From NCBI GenBank assembly GCA_036374835.1, contig DASUTB010000037.1:1-64000 (forward strand): 64,000 bases of DNA. Reading direction: 5' to 3'. The translations under genes were made by a program, and so were the position numbers. The stretch is from DASUTB01 sp036374835. GTDB lineage: Bacteria; Actinomycetota; Actinomycetes; Jiangellales; Jiangellaceae. Shown in pieces: positions 16,541-24,920 of the stretch. Position 1 is the first letter of the stretch. Every line of letters begins with the position of its first letter. The notes under the pieces were generated by a model. It saw only the letters and a program-made list of their open reading frames with translations, had not been told where the DNA came from and did not search any database.

Positions 16541-18103
16541 TCAGCTGCGCAGCAGCCCGTGCTCCATGGCGAACAGCGCTGCCGCGGCCCGGGTCGACGT
16601 GCCGATCTTGGTGTAGATGTGCTGGACGTGATGTTCGGCAGTGCGGGCTGAGATGACCAGCTGGTCCGCGATCTGTTTGTTCGAATGACCCCGGGCCACC
16701 AGCCGGAGCACTTCGACCTCGCGGTCGGTGAGCCCGGACGGCCAGAGCGTGCGTGGTGTGGACGGTGCCCGTCCCGCCGCCCCGACGACCGCCTTCACAC
16801 AGTCGGGGTCGAAGCCGCCGGCCGCCGCCTGCTCGGCGACGAGCTCCGCGGCCTGCTCCGGGGAGCGGGCCGGCCGGTGCGGACGGCGCTGGGTCGCGGT
16901 CTGGAACGTGTCGGCGACACCGAGAATGCGGGCCGCGACCGGAATGGACGCCGCGCTGAGGCCATGGTGGTAGCCGCTACCGTCGAGGCGTTCGTGATGC
17001 AGGCCGGCGATACGTGCGAGCGGCTTCAAGGCGCTCGAGCCGGCCAAGATGCGCTCGGTGTAGTAAGGGTGCATCCGGATCTGCTCGCGCTCGGCGCGGG
17101 TCAGCGGCGCCTTCTTGTCCCAGATGCCGCTGGAGACCGCCGCCCTACCCAGGTCGTGCAGCAGCGCAGCGCGGCGCAGGTCGGTGATCTCGCGATCGGC
17201 GAGGCCGAGCGAGCGTGCGGCACGTTCGGCAAGCTCGGCGACTTCGGCCGAATGGCCCAGCGTATACGTCGACTTGAGATCGATCATGTCGGCGAACGTC
17301 CTGGCGAGCCGGTCGAGATCTTCTGGTCCGATGTATCGCACCGGCTGGGGCTCCGCCGAGAGCACGGCGTCCCACGGGTCGGCCGCGTCGAGTTCCCGAA
17401 GCAGGTCGGCACCGTGCCGGCGGAACGTGTCGGCGACCGCCGGGTCGAACCATCCTCCGGAACGCCGTTCCACCATCGCCAATGCGGCGTCGACGCCGCC
17501 CTCGTCGTGGAAGATGACCGCCTGGTTCGCGACCTCGCCGATCCGCACGGGCAGGGCGATGTCGTCACCGGCCAAGCCCTGCGGCACGCCCTTGCCGTCC
17601 CACCGCTCGAATAGCTGGTACAGCGCGTCCCGCACTTCCGGGCCGAGGCCGAGCCGTCCGACGAGCAGTGCACCGGCCTCGCACACCGAGCGCTGGATCG
17701 TCGTCCCGTGCCTGCGCTCGCCGACCACGGCCCGCGCGATCAGGCCGGGGCGTCGTATACCGCTGCCCCGCCCGGTGCTGAGGACGAGCGCGACCGACTC
17801 GCGAGCATCGCCGAAGTCGGCCCGCTCGCCGAGCGGACGCGACACCAGCTCGTCGCCACCGAACCAGGACGCCTCGTCCGCTGCCGTCGCCGTGCAGCCG
17901 AGGTGCCGCAGGAGCGTCGTCAGGTAGACGTCGCGGACCTGTTTCTCCGGTACATCGCTGACCCTGGCCAGAGCGGTGGCCAGCACGCAGGAGCGGATCG
18001 CCTTCTCCGGCGGTTGCCCCATCCCGAGGTCGGTGACGACCGACAGGGCCGCCAGCAGGTCGGCCAGCCGCACGTCGTTCTCCGCCAACCGACTCACCTC
18101 CAT
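16541..18103 (-). CDS. HD-GYP-type phosphohydrolase fused to LuxR DNA-binding domain
   Basis: A 520-residue protein. The N-terminal half resembles a degenerate HD-GYP domain (FERWDGKGVPQGL). A second, intact HD domain has LLHDLGRAAV (His316-Asp317) and the GYP-like element HHERLDGSGYHHGL, in which the Pro of GYP is His. The last 65 residues are a LuxR/NarL helix-turn-helix (SGLTDREVEVLRLVARG, SNKQIADQLVISARTAEHH). HD-GYP enzymes hydrolyse cyclic dinucleotides or related nucleotides; the LuxR part suggests direct transcriptional output. The N-terminus after ATG 18103 begins MEVSRLAENDVRLADLL. It lies downstream of an SRPBCC gene with a 102-nt gap. Confidence 0.8.
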   Translation of the reverse strand: MEVSRLAENDVRLADLLAALSVVTDLGMGQPPEKAIRSCVLATALARVSDVPEKQVRDVYLTTLLRHLGCTATAADEASWFGGDELVSRPLGERADFGDARESVALVLSTGRGSGIRRPGLIARAVVGERRHGTTIQRSVCEAGALLVGRLGLGPEVRDALYQLFERWDGKGVPQGLAGDDIALPVRIGEVANQAVIFHDEGGVDAALAMVERRSGGWFDPAVADTFRRHGADLLRELDAADPWDAVLSAEPQPVRYIGPEDLDRLARTFADMIDLKSTYTLGHSAEVAELAERAARSLGLADREITDLRRAALLHDLGRAAVSSGIWDKKAPLTRAEREQIRMHPYYTERILAGSSALKPLARIAGLHHERLDGSGYHHGLSAASIPVAARILGVADTFQTATQRRPHRPARSPEQAAELVAEQAAAGGFDPDCVKAVVGAAGRAPSTPRTLWPSGLTDREVEVLRLVARGHSNKQIADQLVISARTAEHHVQHIYTKIGTSTRAAAALFAMEHGLLRS

Positions 18104-18205
18104 GTCGTCGAGAGCATTTCACCCGACGATCAGGCGAGCAAGCCTGTCGTGAACCCGGGCCAGACTCGCTCTCGAAATGCATTGTCGTGGCTGGCAGAGA
18201 CCCGG

Positions 18206-18679
18206 CTACCGTTCCACGTAGGCGGCGAGGTTCGCCAGTGAGGACGCGAGGCCCGTGGCGTGTGCCTCTTCGGAGATGCCGTCGGGCACGTTCTCGGCGC
18301 GGATCTCAACACGTGTCCCAATGTCGACACCGATGACTTCCCAGGTCATTGTCATGGTCCCGGCGTAAGCCGGGTCGTTCGAGACGAAGTCCACCGCCTG
18401 CACGACGCGCTCGCCCGGAACAAGGTCGACGAAGCGGGCTTCGACGATATCGGAGTCCGCGGTGGCCTTCCCGGGCGCAGCCGAGGCGTCCGCATACGTC
18501 AAGACCAGCCGATACGATCCGCCGGGCCGTGCGTCGAATCGTTCAAATCTGCCGGTCATGTCGCCGGGTGGTAACCAGACGACCAGCGCGTCCGGATCGA
18601 CAAGTGCGGCATAGACGCGCTCTGGCGAAGCTGCGATTACTCGCGACGCCGTGTCTGTGTGTACCACGTGATGCATCAT
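18206..18679 (-). CDS. SRPBCC / AHSA1-family protein
   Basis: A 157-residue START-like (SRPBCC) protein. The family's N-terminal SRVIAASPERVYAALVDPDALVVWLPP, a central FERFDARPGGSYRL segment and the C-terminal helix SSLANLAAYVE are all present. The fold binds hydrophobic ligands; in bacteria the function is usually unknown. A methyltransferase lies 24 nt upstream, so co-transcription is likely. AAGGG precedes the double ATG at 18679/18676. Confidence 0.82.
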   Translation of the reverse strand: MMHHVVHTDTASRVIAASPERVYAALVDPDALVVWLPPGDMTGRFERFDARPGGSYRLVLTYADASAAPGKATADSDIVEARFVDLVPGERVVQAVDFVSNDPAYAGTMTMTWEVIGVDIGTRVEIRAENVPDGISEEAHATGLASSLANLAAYVER

Positions 18680-18703
18680 ACGGACCCTTCTTGGCCCGGC
18701 AGG

Positions 18704-19756
18704 TCATGGCCGTGCTTCGAGGATCATGAAGTTGGGGGTTTCGGCTGCCTGCCGGAACCGGGTGAAGCCGGCGTCTTCGGTGACGCGTCGCAGTGCGGCT
18801 TTCCCGGCCTGTGCGCCAAGGGCGTTCTCGCATCCCTGTGAGATCGCGCTGGGAGTGCAGACGAAGGTCGATACCGAGAAGAACGTTCTTGCGCGAATGC
18901 TCTCGACGGGGTGGCCGTTCGTACGTGGTTCAGTGAACATCCATGTCCCATCGGGTTCAAGCGCGTCACGAATATGAGCCGCGGCGGCGACCGGGTCGCC
19001 CCACTCGTGCAGCGCGTTGAACACGCAGACCAGGTCGAAGTTCGCTCCGGCGAAGTCGTCGGCACCGGCGACCTCGAACGTCACTCGATCGGCCACGCCG
19101 TCCCGTGATGCCTGTTCACGGGCGGTTTCGATCGACGGGGCGTGATTGTCGAACCCGGTAAACGTCGAGGCGGGGTAGGCATGCGCGAGAAGGATCAACG
19201 TCGCGCCGTGCCCGCAGCCGACATCGGCGACCTTGGCTCCCGCAACCAGCTTGTCGTGCACACCGTCGAGCGCCGGGATCCAGTTCTCAACGAGGTTGGC
19301 CCGGTAGACCGGTCCGAAGAATCGTTCCGTGCCGACGAACAGATGGGGGTGGTGCTCGTCCCATCCGATTCCGCCATCTGTAGTGAATGCCTTCCCGACG
19401 CGTTCGGTGTCCTTGTGGGTCGAGCTGGCGACCATCGCGCCACCGGCGACGAATGTAGGGCTGGACGGGTCGGCCAGGCAGGCAGCCTGTTCGGCTGTTA
19501 GCCAATAGGTGCCGTCAATCGGATCGTGTTCGCAGTAGGCGCTGGCCACCTGTGCATTGAGCCATTCGCGCACCAGCCGGGGATGACACCCGGTCTCCGC
19601 CGCCAGCTCGTCAGCGGTTTGCCGGCCGCCGTCGGCCAGCGACCGGTACAGCCCGAGCTGGTCGCCGATGACGACCGTGGCCGCGTGCATGGTGGCAGCC
19701 TGATCGGCGGCGAATCGTTCCAGGAATGCCTGCAACCGATCGGTGTCTATGGTCAT
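18704..19756 (-). CDS. SAM-dependent methyltransferase with winged-helix N-terminus
   Basis: A 350-residue methyltransferase of the same build as the one at 5698-6729. The N-terminal winged helix contains RQTADELAAETGCHPRLV, motif I is VADVGCGHGATLILLAH, and the acidic loop is FTGFDNHAPS. The C-terminal segment SAISQGCENALGAQAG matches the Rv2258c-like group. The ATG at 19756 is 9 nt after GAGGAG and is preferred to upstream starts. It lies 58 nt after the decayed BBE oxidase and probably shares its promoter. Confidence 0.82.
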   Translation of the reverse strand: MTIDTDRLQAFLERFAADQAATMHAATVVIGDQLGLYRSLADGGRQTADELAAETGCHPRLVREWLNAQVASAYCEHDPIDGTYWLTAEQAACLADPSSPTFVAGGAMVASSTHKDTERVGKAFTTDGGIGWDEHHPHLFVGTERFFGPVYRANLVENWIPALDGVHDKLVAGAKVADVGCGHGATLILLAHAYPASTFTGFDNHAPSIETAREQASRDGVADRVTFEVAGADDFAGANFDLVCVFNALHEWGDPVAAAAHIRDALEPDGTWMFTEPRTNGHPVESIRARTFFSVSTFVCTPSAISQGCENALGAQAGKAALRRVTEDAGFTRFRQAAETPNFMILEARP

Positions 19757-19814
19757 GCCGCTCATCTCCTCGTGTAGCGGCCTCGCGCTTTCCGCCATGG
19801 CGATCTGTCGGTGA

Positions 19815-20209
19815 TCAGATCGCGATGTTCTGGTTGACGCGAAACACGTTCGTGGGGTCGTACGTGTGTTTGACGGACGTAAGGCCTCGGCTCACACGGT
19901 TTGCCGGTCAGGGTCGACCCGCACCCCGGTCATCGCCGATAGATCGATCACGAGCCCGTCGTCGCAGCTCGTCAGACCTGCGCCGTTGTGCCCGTCACCT
20001 CGGACCGCGATCGGCAGATCGTGCTTGCGGCCGTAGCCGATCGCCGTGATCACGTCCGCGACATTCGCGCAACGGGCGATCATGAGCGGTCGTTTGTCGA
20101 ACATGCCGTTGTACAAGCGGCGCGCCTCGTCGTACCGGTCGTCGGTAGGCGCGATCAGATCTCCGCTCAGCCGGTCCCTCAGGTCAGCGGGCGTGGCCGT
20201 AATGGTCAT
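19815..20209 (-). pseudogene. Decayed BBE-type FAD-linked oxidase (internal deletion)
   Basis: The first 105 codons encode the N-terminus of an FAD-binding BBE-type oxidase (MTITATPADLRDRL; RDGHNGAG-like segment AVRGDGHNGAG), ending prematurely at VDPDRQTV. Immediately after, in another frame (the A of that TGA begins the first codon), 24 codons read KHTYDPTNVFRVNQNI, which is the extreme C-terminus of the same family, and end at a TGA at 19815. An intact enzyme has about 450 residues, so some 320 codons have been lost with a frame change at the junction. The cofactor-linking His region survives but most of the FAD and substrate domains are gone. Confidence 0.85.
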
Positions 20210-20323
20210 CGCATACTCCTTGATCAGTTGTGGCCTGGATAGGGTGCGGCGGCGGCCACGGAGATCCTCGGCTCCTGTCGGCTACCGCCCGGGTGGAGGG
20301 ATTTTCGCTGGGCCGGGCCCTGG

Positions 20324-20590
20324 TCACGAGAGTTTGCTTTCGGGTAGACCGACCGCTCGAGCCTCGTTGACGGGGAAATAGGTTTGCGTGCTGGCGGGCT
20401 CCAGCGAACCGTCGATGTAGTCGCGCAGGGGCTCGACCGACGGCGCCTCCCACAGGCAGGTTGCCCGCGTGAGGTCGGCCGCCGTCAGGAACTGATGGCG
20501 CCGCAGCTGTGCCGGCGGCGGTGCCATCGAGTTGACCTTCTCTTTGAAGTGGTCCCGGTCGTGGATCTCGTGGTTGATGACGATGAACAT
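20324..20590 (-). CDS. Conserved small protein (possible ferredoxin-like fold)
   Basis: An 88-residue protein starting MFIVINHEIHD and containing RATCLWEAPSVEPLRDYID and YFPVNEARAVGLPE. I recall similar short conserved hypothetical proteins with this WEA/VDEANAVGLP pattern in actinobacteria; their function is unknown. The alternating pattern suggests a small alpha+beta dimeric-barrel-like domain. A good AGGAGG site precedes the ATG at 20590. It lies 114 nt upstream of the decayed oxidase on the same strand. Confidence 0.65.
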   Translation of the reverse strand: MFIVINHEIHDRDHFKEKVNSMAPPPAQLRRHQFLTAADLTRATCLWEAPSVEPLRDYIDGSLEPASTQTYFPVNEARAVGLPESKLS

Positions 20591-20835
20591 GTCCGCCTCC
20601 TGGTAACGGCGAGATGGTCGGGCTTTCGTTAGGACCGTACGTCCAGGAGAACGGCCGCCGCCTCACCAGAGCTGCCCATTCCCGGTGCAGACGTCGATGG
20701 TCAGAACGGGCCATCAGATCCGCTCGCCCGGGAAATCGAACGGGTTGACCGGAGCCGAGCGTGATGGTGTATGCGGTGTGGTTTCCGGCGCCCGATCCCG
20801 CCCGTCAGTTGCCAGAGACCTCGGGTGGCGCCGGA

Positions 20836-22467
20836 TCAGACGAGGTCGTGCGCGATTGCGAAACCGGCCGCCGTCGTACGTGACGACACACCGAGCTTGG
20901 TGTAGATGTTGCTGAGGTGGCGTGCGACCGTGTGCTCGCTGAGTACGAGCTCGGCGGCGATCTCGCGGTTGGTGTTGCCCGCGGCGACCAGCCGCAACAC
21001 CTCGCACTCGCGGGCGGACAGCCCACCGGGACGAGGTTCGCCATCGTTCATCTGCGAGGCCACTCGATCCGCGTCCGCAGTTGCTCCCAGACGGGTGAAC
21101 GTCCGCCGGGCGGCGTCAAGTTCGTGTGATGCGCCCTCGACATCACCGATCGCCCGCAGGGCCAGACCAGTGAGCAGCCGTGCCTCGGCCAGCTCACATT
21201 CCAGATCGAGTGTCCGCCATGTGATCATCGCCGGACGCAGCACCGCCAGCGCGGCCTCGGGCTCGCCGTCGGCCAACCGCAGCCGGGCGCGTGCAGTGCC
21301 GGCCAATGCTGCGATTGCTTCACTCGACGCGCTCACGGCGATGGCATCCAAGTCGTCACAGGCGGAACGTGCGAGATCGGGCCGGTCGGCAGCCAGCGTC
21401 ACCTCCACCTGCGCAGCCAGCAGGGATGCCGTGCGGAACGGCAGCCCTCCGGAGTCGGCGAGTGCGGCGCGCAGCGCTGCCATCGCTGCATCGGTACGAC
21501 CCTGAGCCAGCCGGATCATGGCCAAGCCCGGCTGTGGGTCGTGGCCGAGCTCAAGCGCCTCTGCGAATGCCTGCTCGGCCGCACGGGTCTCACCACGGCG
21601 GCGCAGGATTTCCCCTCTCACGTAGAACGCCTCGCCCGCCAAGTGAGGCTCGAATGCCAGCATCTCCTCGCAGGCCCGCCGTGCCTCGACCGCGGCCACC
21701 TCGAGTTCGCCTCGCAGGGACATCACTTCCACCTGTCGCACCCGGCACAAGCCCTGGTACGGCGTGGCCTCAGGCAGCGACGATGCCCAATCCCAGGCCG
21801 TCTGTGCCCAGCTGACAGCGCGACGGATGTCGGCAACGCCCATACACATCCCCACCGCGAAGCACGAGATCCAACCGGTGAAATGCGCGTCCAACTCGCC
21901 GGACAAGACCGACGCCATCGCCTCGTCCAACGACCTCAGGCCGTCGTCGACATCGTTGCGCACCAGATGGCACAATCCCTGCCACGACAGGGCGAGGGCC
22001 ACGAGGGCGGGCGCACCGAAGCGCTCACCCGCCTCCATGGCCCGCTTGGTATGAGCCTCGGCCCGGTCGACGTCCCCGGCAGCCAGTGCAGCCTCGGCCT
22101 GACCACACGCCAGATAGCCCATCTCCACGCAGACGGGGTGGTCATCCAGTTGTCGCTGTGCCCGCTGCAACCATCCTGATGAAGCCACCGGCTCGCCACG
22201 AAGGCCGTAGCGCACTGACAGCATCCATGCCGCATACGCAGCTTCACGTGGTCGGCTGGAGGCTACGAAAGCGCGAAACGCCTGCTGTCTCAGCTCGATC
22301 TCCTCCTGAACCCGACAGCACCACCAAGCCGCGTCGGCGAACAGCACGAGGTCATCAGGTGACAGCCCAGTCGGATCGGCGTCCCGCAGCAGCCCGTAAG
22401 CCTCGCTCCACCGCAGCTGCCGGGCGGCGTCGCGAGCCAGCTTCACAGCCTTCGCGGGCTCACCCAT
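20836..22467 (-). CDS. LuxR-family regulator with long TPR-like sensor region
   Basis: A 543-residue protein. About 460 residues of helical TPR-like repeats, rich in Ala and Arg with ALA/EAL spacing, are followed by a C-terminal LuxR helix-turn-helix (GGLSARECEVLRLVAAGN, NREIAAELVLSEHTVARHL). No ATP-binding Walker motif is seen, so it is not a full LAL/MalT protein. The ATG at 22467 (MGEPAKAVKL) has GGAG 9 nt upstream; an upstream start at 22524 is weaker. It precedes the 88-residue gene and the decayed oxidase on the same strand and may have regulated that group. Confidence 0.8.
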   Translation of the reverse strand: MGEPAKAVKLARDAARQLRWSEAYGLLRDADPTGLSPDDLVLFADAAWWCCRVQEEIELRQQAFRAFVASSRPREAAYAAWMLSVRYGLRGEPVASSGWLQRAQRQLDDHPVCVEMGYLACGQAEAALAAGDVDRAEAHTKRAMEAGERFGAPALVALALSWQGLCHLVRNDVDDGLRSLDEAMASVLSGELDAHFTGWISCFAVGMCMGVADIRRAVSWAQTAWDWASSLPEATPYQGLCRVRQVEVMSLRGELEVAAVEARRACEEMLAFEPHLAGEAFYVRGEILRRRGETRAAEQAFAEALELGHDPQPGLAMIRLAQGRTDAAMAALRAALADSGGLPFRTASLLAAQVEVTLAADRPDLARSACDDLDAIAVSASSEAIAALAGTARARLRLADGEPEAALAVLRPAMITWRTLDLECELAEARLLTGLALRAIGDVEGASHELDAARRTFTRLGATADADRVASQMNDGEPRPGGLSARECEVLRLVAAGNTNREIAAELVLSEHTVARHLSNIYTKLGVSSRTTAAGFAIAHDLV

Positions 22468-22648
22468 TCGTATCCACTCCGAACTACGAGGAACCGTCGA
22501 CCTGGGCAGCCAACTTCGGTCCACGTCCTGTGAACACCACGTAGCCGCTCACAGGGCATCGTCAACGAACGCGCCGTCGACCATGCCCCGATTGTAGAGC
22601 TCCCAACCACCCCTGCTGGCAACTCCGACTCCTGGGCGGCTCCCGCGC

Positions 22649-23794
22649 TCACCGACGCAGCTGTTGCCGCACCCGTGCGGCCTCTCGAGTGAGGTGGTCG
22701 CGCTCTGGCACGCTGCCAGCGGTGCGGGAGGCCTCGGCATACAGCTTGGCGGCGTGCGCGAGATCGCCGGCGCGTTCGTGCAGGTATGCCGTCGCCGCGG
22801 TGTAACGGGGCAGGTCGGGGTCCACGTCAGCCAACGCCGCCAGGCCGGCCTGCGGTCCGTGGGCCTCGCCGACCGCAACTGCGCGGTTGAGCCGAACCAC
22901 TGGGCTGCCGGTCAGGAGCAATAGTTCGTCGTACCACTCCACGATCTGCACCCAGTCCGTCTCAGCGGTGCTCCGGGCATCCGCGTGTAGGGCGGCGATC
23001 GCGGCCTGCGCCTGGTATTCGCCCAGCCGGTCGCGGGCCAACGCGGCCTGCAGGATCGTCACCCCCTCGGCGATCAAGCCGGTGTCCCAGCGCGTCCTGT
23101 CCTGCTCAGCGAGTGGCACCAGACGACCCCCCGGGCCGGTACGCGACGCGCGGCGCGCGTGGTGCAGCAGCATGAGCGCGAGCAACCCCGCGACCTCGGG
23201 CTCGTCGGTCAAGGCGACGAGTTGGCGGGTGAGGCGGATCGCCTCGGCCGCCAGGTCGACGTCCCCGCCGTACCCCTCGTTGAAGACGAGGTAGAGCACG
23301 CGCAGCACCGTCCCCAGATCACCGGGCTGGTCGAGTGGCAGCCCCGCGATCCGCCGCTTGGCCCGGCTGATCCGCTGCGCCATGGTCGACTCGGGGACGA
23401 GGTATGCCGTGGCGATCTGCCGCGTGGTGAGGCCACCGACAGCGCGCAGCGTCAGCGCGACCGCCGCGTTCTGCGGGAGGGTTGGGTGCGTGCACAGGAA
23501 GTAGAGCCGCAGCGTGTCGTCCGTGGCGGGCGCAGGACCGGCGGGAGGCTCGACCTCCACGGTGAGTTCCCGGCCTCGCCGTGACGCCTCGGCACGGGCG
23601 GCGTCGAGGAATTTACGCCACGCGACCGCGACGAGCCATGCCTTCGGATCGCGCGGCGGATCGTCCGGCCAGGTTTCCAGCGCCCGAATCAGGGCCTCCT
23701 GCACGGCGTCCTCGGCCGAGGCGAAGTCGGCTCCGCGCCGGACGAGGACACCGATCACCGCGGGCACGAGCTCCCGCAGCAGCGACTCGTTCAC
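22649..23794 (-). CDS. ECF42-type RNA polymerase sigma factor (second copy)
   Basis: A 381-residue sigma factor of the same class as the one at 12935-14230. Region 2 reads DFASAEDAVQEALIRALETW and KAWLVAVAWRKFLDAAR; region 4 reads AVGGLTTRQIATAYLVPE. The C-terminal TPR-like extension contains GSPVVRLNRAVAVGEAHGP. It starts with the GTG at 23794, overlapping the DGPF gene stop by 4 nt, so expression is coupled. It differs enough from the first copy to be an independent ECF42 system rather than a recent duplicate. Confidence 0.88.
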   Translation of the reverse strand: MNESLLRELVPAVIGVLVRRGADFASAEDAVQEALIRALETWPDDPPRDPKAWLVAVAWRKFLDAARAEASRRGRELTVEVEPPAGPAPATDDTLRLYFLCTHPTLPQNAAVALTLRAVGGLTTRQIATAYLVPESTMAQRISRAKRRIAGLPLDQPGDLGTVLRVLYLVFNEGYGGDVDLAAEAIRLTRQLVALTDEPEVAGLLALMLLHHARRASRTGPGGRLVPLAEQDRTRWDTGLIAEGVTILQAALARDRLGEYQAQAAIAALHADARSTAETDWVQIVEWYDELLLLTGSPVVRLNRAVAVGEAHGPQAGLAALADVDPDLPRYTAATAYLHERAGDLAHAAKLYAEASRTAGSVPERDHLTREAARVRQQLRR

Positions 23795-24195
23795 TCGGTG
23801 ACCGTGGGCGGCTCGGTGAGAAACGGTCGGACCTCGAGCCATTCGTGGATCGGCTTGCCGCCGGGCCCGGGCGCGGCGGAGAGCTCCCCGGCCAGCTCGA
23901 CCGCGCGATCCCAAGACTCCACGTCGATGACGTACCAGCCGGCGATGAGATCTTTGGTCTCGGCGAACGGACCGTCGGTCACCGGTGGACGTCCCTCGCC
24001 GTCATACCGCACGAACGCACCCTCGGGCGCCAACGCTTGGGCGTCGACGAACTCACCCGTCGCTTCCAAGCGGGCTGCGAAGTCGCGCATGAACTGTACG
24101 TGCGCGTCGACCTCTTCCGGCGTCCACTGGTCCATCGGCACGTCGTTGACGGCGGCCGGCGCGCCACGGTAGTGCTTCAGCAGCAGGTACTTCAT
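23791..24195 (-). CDS. DGPF-domain (YCII-related) protein, second copy
   Basis: A 134-residue YCII-related protein with the exact DGPF motif (VTDGPFAETKDLIAGWYVID) and the N-terminus MKYLLLKHYRGAP. It is the typical ECF42 operon partner and is translationally coupled to the sigma gene. AAGGAGAAC precedes the ATG at 24195. An ECF42-type promoter lies 53-79 nt upstream. Confidence 0.88.
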   Translation of the reverse strand: MKYLLLKHYRGAPAAVNDVPMDQWTPEEVDAHVQFMRDFAARLEATGEFVDAQALAPEGAFVRYDGEGRPPVTDGPFAETKDLIAGWYVIDVESWDRAVELAGELSAAPGPGGKPIHEWLEVRPFLTEPPTVTE

Positions 24196-24247
24196 GGTGG
24201 TTCTCCTTGTTCGTCACGCGGCCGGTCGAGGCCACTCGTGTCCCTGG

Positions 24248-24274
24248 GACGAAGCCAGCACTACATTCTCGACA
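24248..24274 (-). promoter_or_regulatory. ECF42-type promoter of the second sigma/DGPF operon
   Basis: On the minus strand TGTCGA (-35), 17-nt spacer, CGTC (-10). It is part of a 45-bp block (24230-24274) repeated at 24808-24852 with 40/45 identity. It starts one base after the stop codon of the PPOX gene, so that gene and the sigma operon are separate units under matching promoters. Confidence 0.65.
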
Positions 24275-24772
24275 TCAAGCCCGCTGACGTTCGTCCCGCT
24301 GCCGGACCAACTCCTCGACGGCGCTCGGGAGGGTCGTCTCGAAGTCGATCAGCTTCGCCCAGGTCGGGCGCACGACGATCCGGACCATGCCGTCGTAGAG
24401 CGAGCGAACTTCGGCCTCCCACTCGACCCGCTGCTCGGCCGTCATCGTGTAGGTGCCGCTCATCTGGAGGTACTCGTCCGGTATGCCCTCGACGATGTCC
24501 AGCTCGGCCCGACCACGGATCAGCAGAATCTTGGGCGGGTGCATCTCGGTGTCGATCGTCAGGGCCACCGCCGGATTGTGGCGCAGGGCCGAGAGCTTCG
24601 GGGCGTTCTTCGTCGTGCACATGACGATCTCCGCGCCGTTCCAGGTGATCCCGATCGGGATGGCGCGGGGTGTGCCGTCCTTGGCGATGTACGCCAGTCG
24701 GGCCAGGTCGCGGCCCAGGAGCTCTTGGCTGATCGGGCGGCTCAGGACCTCGGTAACTTCGTTCGGCTGCAC
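24275..24772 (-). CDS. Pyridoxamine-5'-phosphate-oxidase-fold (PPOX/F420-like) protein
   Basis: A 165-residue split-barrel protein with the conserved DLARLAYIAKDGTPRAIPIG strand pair and ALRHNPAVALTIDTE. The PPOX superfamily binds FMN or F420 and reduces small molecules; the exact cofactor cannot be read from sequence. It starts with GTG at 24772, 8 nt after AAGGAGG. Its promoter block is a near copy of the one in front of the neighbouring ECF42 operon, so it is a likely direct target of that sigma factor. Confidence 0.8.
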   Translation of the reverse strand: MQPNEVTEVLSRPISQELLGRDLARLAYIAKDGTPRAIPIGITWNGAEIVMCTTKNAPKLSALRHNPAVALTIDTEMHPPKILLIRGRAELDIVEGIPDEYLQMSGTYTMTAEQRVEWEAEVRSLYDGMVRIVVRPTWAKLIDFETTLPSAVEELVRQRDERQRA

Positions 24773-24825
24773 AGCTCAGCCCTCCTTCTTCGTCATGTGG
24801 CCGTCGTGGCCACTCGTGTCCCTGG

Positions 24826-24852
24826 GACGGAGCCGGCGCCACGTTCTCGACA
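24826..24852 (-). promoter_or_regulatory. ECF42-type promoter of the PPOX gene
   Basis: On the minus strand TGTCGA, 17-nt spacer, CGTC. The surrounding 45 bp match the block before the DGPF gene at 24230-24274; all five differences are transitions. It lies 54 nt before the GTG start. Confidence 0.65.
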
Positions 24853-24920
24853 CAATTTCCCCAGCAGCTTCCCGCAGAGATCCTCTTCAGTTCGCGGTTG
24901 GGCTGCGGCCGTGTCCCGGG

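Noticed and set aside
20591..20835. 245-nt spacer beside the LuxR/TPR gene
   Set aside because: Inspected for small genes, RNA elements and ECF42-type promoters; nothing supportable was found.
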